A stretch of 64,000 bases of DNA from an uncultured Prevotellaceae bacterium (lineage in GTDB: Bacteria > Bacteroidota > Bacteroidia > Bacteroidales > Bacteroidaceae). This document shows, one piece after another, positions 59,753 through 64,000 of the stretch (position 1 is the stretch's first letter; each line of letters starts with the position of its first letter). Made by a program: the position numbers and the translations under genes. The notes beneath the pieces were generated by a model, which was given only the letters and a program-made list of their open reading frames with translations, had not been told where the DNA came from and did no database searches. The stretch is from NCBI GenBank assembly GCA_902799765.1, contig CADCBZ010000005.1:1-64000 (forward strand), written 5' to 3'.

Positions 59753-60662
59753 AATAATCTGAGTCTATACGTTTTACTTCATACACTTGTTTGGTGCTTA
59801 CACCAACGTTGTACTCAATCATATAGCGAGCAAGTTCCTGGCCATCAATCAGTACAATCTTCTTGTTGAGTTTCTCAACGTATTGTTTAGCTTCCTTGCT
59901 ATATGAACTGGTAGTGATGAAAACACCCTTTGTTGCCTTCTGCTCATCCAAAGCACCTGAGAACTGTTGAATCTGAGGCTTTCCTACCGTATTATCCAAC
60001 TTATATCTCTTTGCCTGGATATAGATCTTATCCAATCCAAGTTTATCCTCATAGATAATTCCATCGATGCCGTCATCATGCACATATTGAGTGACCTGAG
60101 CAGAATTCGCAAATGATCCGCCATAGCCCATCTTCACCAAAAGATCTACCACAAGATGCTCGAAGAAATAAGGCGACTGCTCCAACGTTTTCTGTAGCAA
60201 GTCTGCGGCAAGATCATCTACAATGCTGTGATATGCTTGTTCTAACTGCTCAGTAGGAGTCAAGTCTTGATTAACAATATCCTGACCAGATTCCACTTTT
60301 GTTGAATTACTACTTGTAGTTGTAACTCCAGTGGCATAGCTGGCAAATTCCGGATACTGCATTAAGTCCTGTTTCCGCAGATCCTTATGCGTGGCAAGAT
60401 ACTCCTTACCTCGCTGAGTGATTCGATAAACTCCACGCTGAGGTAATTCGATCATCAAAGCACGACGAAGATACTGGCGCACCCAGTTTAATCTATCAGC
60501 AACCTGAGTTGCATTCCCACTTTTCGTGCGAAGGCTGCAGTCTTCCTCTGTCAGATGGAAGTAATCAATTATATATTCCCTCATTTCTGATACCGTCATG
60601 TCTTTGCCGTTTGTTGCCAGCAAGAACGGATACAAGAAATCTTCAAATATAGGTATAGCCAT
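59742..60662 (-). CDS. Mrr-type restriction endonuclease
   Basis: The 306-residue product (ATG 60662) has the Mrr N-terminal winged helix (MTVSEMREYI, then RGVYRITQRGKEYL). A C-terminal PD-(D/E)xK nuclease follows: HLVVDLLVKMGYGGS, then DDGIDGIIYEDKLGLDKIYIQAKRYK with the D and Q-x-K catalytic set. Mrr nucleases cut methylated DNA. It starts the restriction-modification operon. Cutting DNA methylated by a foreign enzyme is one possible job. Confidence 0.88.
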   Translation of the reverse strand: MAIPIFEDFLYPFLLATNGKDMTVSEMREYIIDYFHLTEEDCSLRTKSGNATQVADRLNWVRQYLRRALMIELPQRGVYRITQRGKEYLATHKDLRKQDLMQYPEFASYATGVTTTSSNSTKVESGQDIVNQDLTPTEQLEQAYHSIVDDLAADLLQKTLEQSPYFFEHLVVDLLVKMGYGGSFANSAQVTQYVHDDGIDGIIYEDKLGLDKIYIQAKRYKLDNTVGKPQIQQFSGALDEQKATKGVFITTSSYSKEAKQYVEKLNKKIVLIDGQELARYMIEYNVGVSTKQVYEVKRIDSDYFEE

Positions 60663-60778
60663 TATAGTCTGATTTATTATTTTCCATGCAAAGGTAATGA
60701 AAAACATTAGAAAAGTTCCAAATATGCCTTTAATTTTTAAAAAATTAAATCTTTTCCGTTTTCATTCCTCAACAAAAT

Positions 60779-60822
60779 GGTTCCTCACTTCCAAAAAGTG
60801 GTGTTTTTGAAAGTGAGGAACC
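60779..60822. promoter_or_regulatory. 19-bp near-perfect inverted repeat between the WYL gene and the restriction operon
   Basis: Bases 60779-60797 are repeated inverted at 60804-60822 with one mismatch and a 6-base spacer. No T-tract follows on either side, so an operator for the adjacent WYL regulator is more likely than a terminator, though the RNA hairpin would be stable. Confidence 0.6.
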
Positions 60823-60837
60823 AATCATAATCTTCAA

Positions 60838-61572
60838 TTATCCCTGACTAAAGTACTTCAAATAGAACTCTTGAAGCGGATAATCATGGTTCGGAATGAA
60901 CTCAGTATCATCAGCAGGGGTTATATTGATGATCTTAGAAATCGAGATCTTGATGGGAGAACCTGTTTTCTCATCATGACCAAGAAGGTAGTACTTAGCA
61001 TCATCATTCAATATATAATAAGGATGTATCACGGCCTCGCGCTGTCCCTGTTTCTTCTCAAAATTGTAGGTGATGCACGCTGGCGTTTTGGTACGGATAT
61101 ACTCATACAGCGTACGGAAACGCCTACAATCGTCCATTGACGGCACATGCTTATATAGCACAATCGGGTCGCTTGCAGGGTCGATATCCAGTATATCTGA
61201 GAGACGAGTGGACATTTCCTTATACATCAGTGTACCCTGCAGCGGATCACAGAATCGGATAGCCAACAAAGCAGAGTGCAGATGCTGGATCTCCCCGAAA
61301 GTCAGCACGTTGTTGTAGATCGTAAAGTTCGGGTCTGCATAACGGTAGTACAAATGATAACTCCGTTTCTGTTTGTCCAAATGTTGTTTATACCTGATCT
61401 CAATCGTTTCGAGGTCTCTCCGTATCGTATTAAGTGATACAGGAGTGAAGCCCTCGAACTCTAGAGATTCGTTGATGATTTCCAACATCTCATAGATTGA
61501 ATAACCACGCCTTTTGTGTAGTAGGCGGTCAATAATGATCTCACGCGCTACAGAATGTTTCGTGTTTGCCAT
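60838..61572 (-). CDS. WYL-domain transcriptional regulator
   Basis: The 244-residue protein has an N-terminal winged HTH (YSIYEMLEIINESL, then VSLNTIRRDLETI) and a C-terminal WYL domain (ACITYNFEKKQG, HPYYILNDDAKYYLLGHDE, KISISKIINI). Its architecture is that of regulators controlling defence islands such as BrxR/CapW. It has its own -7 box (TAACTTTG near 61620). It probably controls the restriction operon through the inverted repeat at 60779-60822. Confidence 0.82.
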   Translation of the reverse strand: MANTKHSVAREIIIDRLLHKRRGYSIYEMLEIINESLEFEGFTPVSLNTIRRDLETIEIRYKQHLDKQKRSYHLYYRYADPNFTIYNNVLTFGEIQHLHSALLAIRFCDPLQGTLMYKEMSTRLSDILDIDPASDPIVLYKHVPSMDDCRRFRTLYEYIRTKTPACITYNFEKKQGQREAVIHPYYILNDDAKYYLLGHDEKTGSPIKISISKIINITPADDTEFIPNHDYPLQEFYLKYFSQG

Positions 61573-61732
61573 CTTACTAACTAATTCAATTTACCTTGTT
61601 CTACTAAAAATCGAGGCGCAAAGTTAGCTAAAAAATGGCAAATACGAAAACATAAACATAAAAAAAATAGATAGATAATTGAAAATTGTCCCAAATTACC
61701 AAACTCTCACCATTTGGTGGAAACTTTTGCCT

Positions 61733-62065
61733 CTAATTCAGTTTAGAAGAGTCATTGTCAGGTGATTCTTCGAACATATCTTCTTCATCATCAATATGAT
61801 TCTCTTTATAATAATTATAGGTGTCCATCAAGACACCATTGAAGTCCTTTTTAAAATCGATCTGATAATTCATCAGCTTCTCTGACATATAAAGCACATG
61901 AGCTACAGCCATGGCGAGAGAACCAAGGATAAATCCTGGTTTCTGATATTCTGGACCTCTTCTGTGCAATACATTAAGAAATGCTTCTTCCATCTCAAAT
62001 GCAACTTCGTCAACATGATCTTCATAGAACTTTTTCAGTTCTTTCCCTTTGAGTTCCTTTTTCAT
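61733..62065 (-). CDS. Hypothetical protein next to the terminase
   Basis: A 110-residue acidic, helical protein (MKKELKGKELKKFYEDH start) without membrane helix or recognised motif. The start at 62065 is the first ATG after a TACCTTTG box near 62105. It lies between the terminase and the WYL gene and may belong to the phage module or to the cargo. Confidence 0.5.
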   Translation of the reverse strand: MKKELKGKELKKFYEDHVDEVAFEMEEAFLNVLHRRGPEYQKPGFILGSLAMAVAHVLYMSEKLMNYQIDFKKDFNGVLMDTYNYYKENHIDDEEDMFEESPDNDSSKLN

Positions 62066-62156
62066 ATCCTGATTACGTATAATACCTATTGATTTTGAAA
62101 ATTTCGGCAAAGGTACTAAAAATCCATGAAATAGCAGCTTTATGAACAAGTATTTT

Positions 62157-63902
62157 TTATAAAACACCCCCCAAAGCAACGGGATACACCTCATGCTGCG
62201 GGAACTTCTCACAGCCGATATACAGCGTATCGAATGCATCGGTGCCGTCGGTACGGTGCTCCAGCAAGTCCTCTTCGGATTCAGGCTGCTTCTCCATAGA
62301 CTTGTTCTTATGGAAGCCGTTGCGTCCGCGTTCGACACCGGCAGATTGGATAGCGAGGATGAGATCATCGTTATTCTGGCGGTTGAAGAACGGCATAAGG
62401 CGCTGCTTACCAGCAAAGCCCTGGTTGATGAGCAGGTACTTCTCATCGTGGCGCATCGGGTTGCCCAGGTACACATCCTGTACCTGCCACCCGTGGCGCT
62501 CAAACTCATGTACGACGACGTAGCGGAAATCCTGGTCGTTCACAGCATAGTTCGAGCCGAGGGCCGTGGCATCGTAGTAGAAGATGACCGTCTTGTTCTG
62601 ATGATAAGCATAGTACGCGCAGAAATCATCCACCAACGCGGGAATCTTACGCTCGAACTTCACATAGAAGGACTTCAGAACGTTTAACCTGTTTCCAGAC
62701 GGCTGACCAGCCACAATCCAGTTGATATTGGCATTGTAATCCATGCCAATACAAATTGGAGCCAGCGGGTTCACATCCTCGTCAGCCCGGGAATCCAAGC
62801 ATCCCCCAATCGTGCTGAACTGTGACGCAGCCTTGATGTCATAGTTCTGCTGGCTTGTTTCCTTCAGGATCTTGTCGTAACCCAGTTCGTCAAGGTACGC
62901 AAAGTTCGAGGCATCATATTTGTGATGCTCCTGCATCGACGAGTAGAATCCATCATGAGTGATGCCGATACGCTGACAGAGGATAGATGTCTGAAAGGTC
63001 TTCGGTGTCAAGTCACGTTTCATTTGACGCAGATACTCTTCGCCCAGGAGCTGCAAGTTCTCAATGGTGCTGTACTCTTTATAGTACACCGCCACTGAGC
63101 GCATCTTGTTCAGCGACTGGTCGAGCCATTTCAAGTAGCCCTTCAGGTACTGGGGAATTGGCAGGTGCTGCTCCTTCAGACGGGCAATCCGCTCCTTTGT
63201 TTCCCAAATTTTATAGATGGTGCCCTGAATCGTCTCGATGAGTTGGGGATCCATCTTCTCCCGATAATGCAAGAACCAAGAGCCCTTCTGCGTCTGTGGC
63301 ATATCGGAGAGTACCATCATCGCATGGTTAAACGAATGATGACCGAAGTACGAGCGAATACCGCCGTTGGCAGGCAGCGTCTCGTCCTTCAGTTTATTGT
63401 AGTCAATGAACTTGGCTTCGTCAATGAGAAGCCAAGAGAGGGTCAGGGAGTTTGAGGAACCAGGGCGGTCCTGAGAGATGATGACTGCAATAGAGCCGTT
63501 GTAGAACGTGATGACATGCTCATAGTCTGCAGGCTCGGTGATTGGCTTACCAAAGGACTTTGGCGGTTTACGGCCAACCACATAGTGGATGCCGTTGAGA
63601 TAGCCCCAGCGCTTCCATGCCGCCAATAGTCCGGGGATCGTGTTAGTCAGACCATGCTTGAATGTTGGTACCACGATACCACCAGTAGAGCCCGGCATTC
63701 GTTGCATGTTACGCAGCACGAATGGCGAAGCGATCGAGTCCGTCTTACCTGTACGACGACCAGCGACAATGACAGTGGTCTTGGCGCCGATGTACTGGGC
63801 CATCAACTGTGGCTTGTTGAAGTACACACGCTTCTCGTGCTGGCGGGCTTCCGCATCCCAAATGGAAGTATCAATCTTGCACTGGCTCATCTTTATGCTC
63901 AT
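62157..63902 (-). CDS. Phage terminase large subunit
   Basis: About 580 residues with Walker A AGRRTGKT near the start and Walker B WLLIDEA about 110 residues later. A C-terminal RNase H-like nuclease follows (CIGMDYNANINW, then FYYDATALGSNY with Asp residues). It should cut and pump DNA into a prohead. ATG 63902 or 63890 is likely; both overlap the upstream gene end. The portal gene that normally follows is about 53 kb away at 7288-8622. Confidence 0.9.
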   Translation of the reverse strand: MSIKMSQCKIDTSIWDAEARQHEKRVYFNKPQLMAQYIGAKTTVIVAGRRTGKTDSIASPFVLRNMQRMPGSTGGIVVPTFKHGLTNTIPGLLAAWKRWGYLNGIHYVVGRKPPKSFGKPITEPADYEHVITFYNGSIAVIISQDRPGSSNSLTLSWLLIDEAKFIDYNKLKDETLPANGGIRSYFGHHSFNHAMMVLSDMPQTQKGSWFLHYREKMDPQLIETIQGTIYKIWETKERIARLKEQHLPIPQYLKGYLKWLDQSLNKMRSVAVYYKEYSTIENLQLLGEEYLRQMKRDLTPKTFQTSILCQRIGITHDGFYSSMQEHHKYDASNFAYLDELGYDKILKETSQQNYDIKAASQFSTIGGCLDSRADEDVNPLAPICIGMDYNANINWIVAGQPSGNRLNVLKSFYVKFERKIPALVDDFCAYYAYHQNKTVIFYYDATALGSNYAVNDQDFRYVVVHEFERHGWQVQDVYLGNPMRHDEKYLLINQGFAGKQRLMPFFNRQNNDDLILAIQSAGVERGRNGFHKNKSMEKQPESEEDLLEHRTDGTDAFDTLYIGCEKFPQHEVYPVALGGVL

Positions 63903-64000
63903 CAAATATCTCCTCAAAGTTCATGTCGGCTTCCTCGTACTCGATGTTGAGCGTATCAGGATTGCTGGCACCCAGTTCTTTAGTCAGTTTCTTGATACGC
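63871..64000 (-). CDS. C-terminus of a probable terminase small subunit (partial)
   Basis: An open frame enters from the right edge and ends at TGA 63873-63871. The visible 42 residues (acidic, with LTKELGASNPDTLN and MNFEEIFDE) resemble the C-terminal end of TerS-type genes of Bacteroidota phages. It overlaps the start of the large subunit, the usual arrangement. The 5' part is outside the window. Confidence 0.55.
   Translation of the reverse strand, partial: RIKKLTKELGASNPDTLNIEYEEADMNFEEIFDEHKDEPVQD

Noticed and set aside
1..64000. CRISPR arrays, tRNA, rRNA, insertion sequences
   Set aside because: No regularly spaced direct repeats, no tRNA-like T-arm with matching acceptor stem, and no transposase or integrase motif was found by reading.

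Overview
The window comes from a Bacteroidota genome, most likely Bacteroidales and Prevotella-like. The sequence shows many promoters of the Bacteroidota form TTTG-N19/20-TAnnTTTG, VirE-N/BT4734 and BspA leucine-rich-repeat families, and FtsZ, FtsW and DnaB homologues of Bacteroidota type. No tRNA, rRNA, CRISPR array or transposase was recognised.

Layout. 1-6.4 kb is ordinary chromosome: the start of an Hsp20 gene, a lipoprotein, a flavodoxin-fold reductase, a phloroglucinol/phloretin-hydrolase-like enzyme, a DMT transporter and a GNAT acetyltransferase. It also holds two gene stubs (GNAT and TauE/SafE) and a tandem pair of related unknown genes. 6.4-14.1 kb holds phage-type genes (DUF6712, portal-like, tail-type and small proteins), interrupted by umuDC and by a protein with an RNA-polymerase alpha-CTD-like domain. 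At the far right (61.7-64 kb) phage packaging genes (TerL and a probable TerS) lie on the same strand. About 47 kb of non-phage cargo therefore separates packaging genes from portal.

The cargo is almost all on the minus strand. From 50.0 down to 14.9 kb it forms several long operons. Two protein kinases share one kinase domain but have different repeat tails, and a superfamily 1 helicase lies between them. Then follow an FRG-domain protein, a probable NADAR-like protein, a DarT-like ADP-ribosyltransferase fused to vWA, a PP2C phosphatase, a macro-like/DUF1810 protein and a Sel1 protein. After these come a retropepsin-like protein, a GyrA/ParC homologue whose catalytic Tyr aligns with Phe, RavA/ViaA homologues, a HAD and a metallophosphoesterase. 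Sir2, an ADP-ribosylglycohydrolase and small membrane proteins come next. The last part is a disrupted dnaB, ftsW and ftsZ paralogues, and a damaged gene. vWA + PP2C + kinase recalls the TerY-P phosphorylation triads; DarT, macro, NADAR, Sir2 and ARH suggest NAD/ADP-ribose chemistry.

The strongest unexplained signal is a 13-bp palindrome (CRCAAGSCTTGYG type) at the head of six of these minus-strand units. At four it starts exactly 35 bp upstream of the TAnnTTTG box, with 11 bp to the -33 TTTG. This suggests one activator or UP-element-like regulon across the island.

50.1-53.6 kb holds two tandem candidate sRNA units, a VirE-N protein, small membrane proteins sharing a TGTCC-N9-GGACA operator, and an XRE regulator. 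53.9-61.6 kb is a restriction-modification island: Mrr-like nuclease, m5C methyltransferase, McrB-like ATPase, LlaJI-like nuclease and Vsr, with an upstream WYL regulator and a 19-bp inverted repeat. A palindromic repeat lies in frame within vsr. Function calls rest on recognition of motifs by eye; no database search was run.
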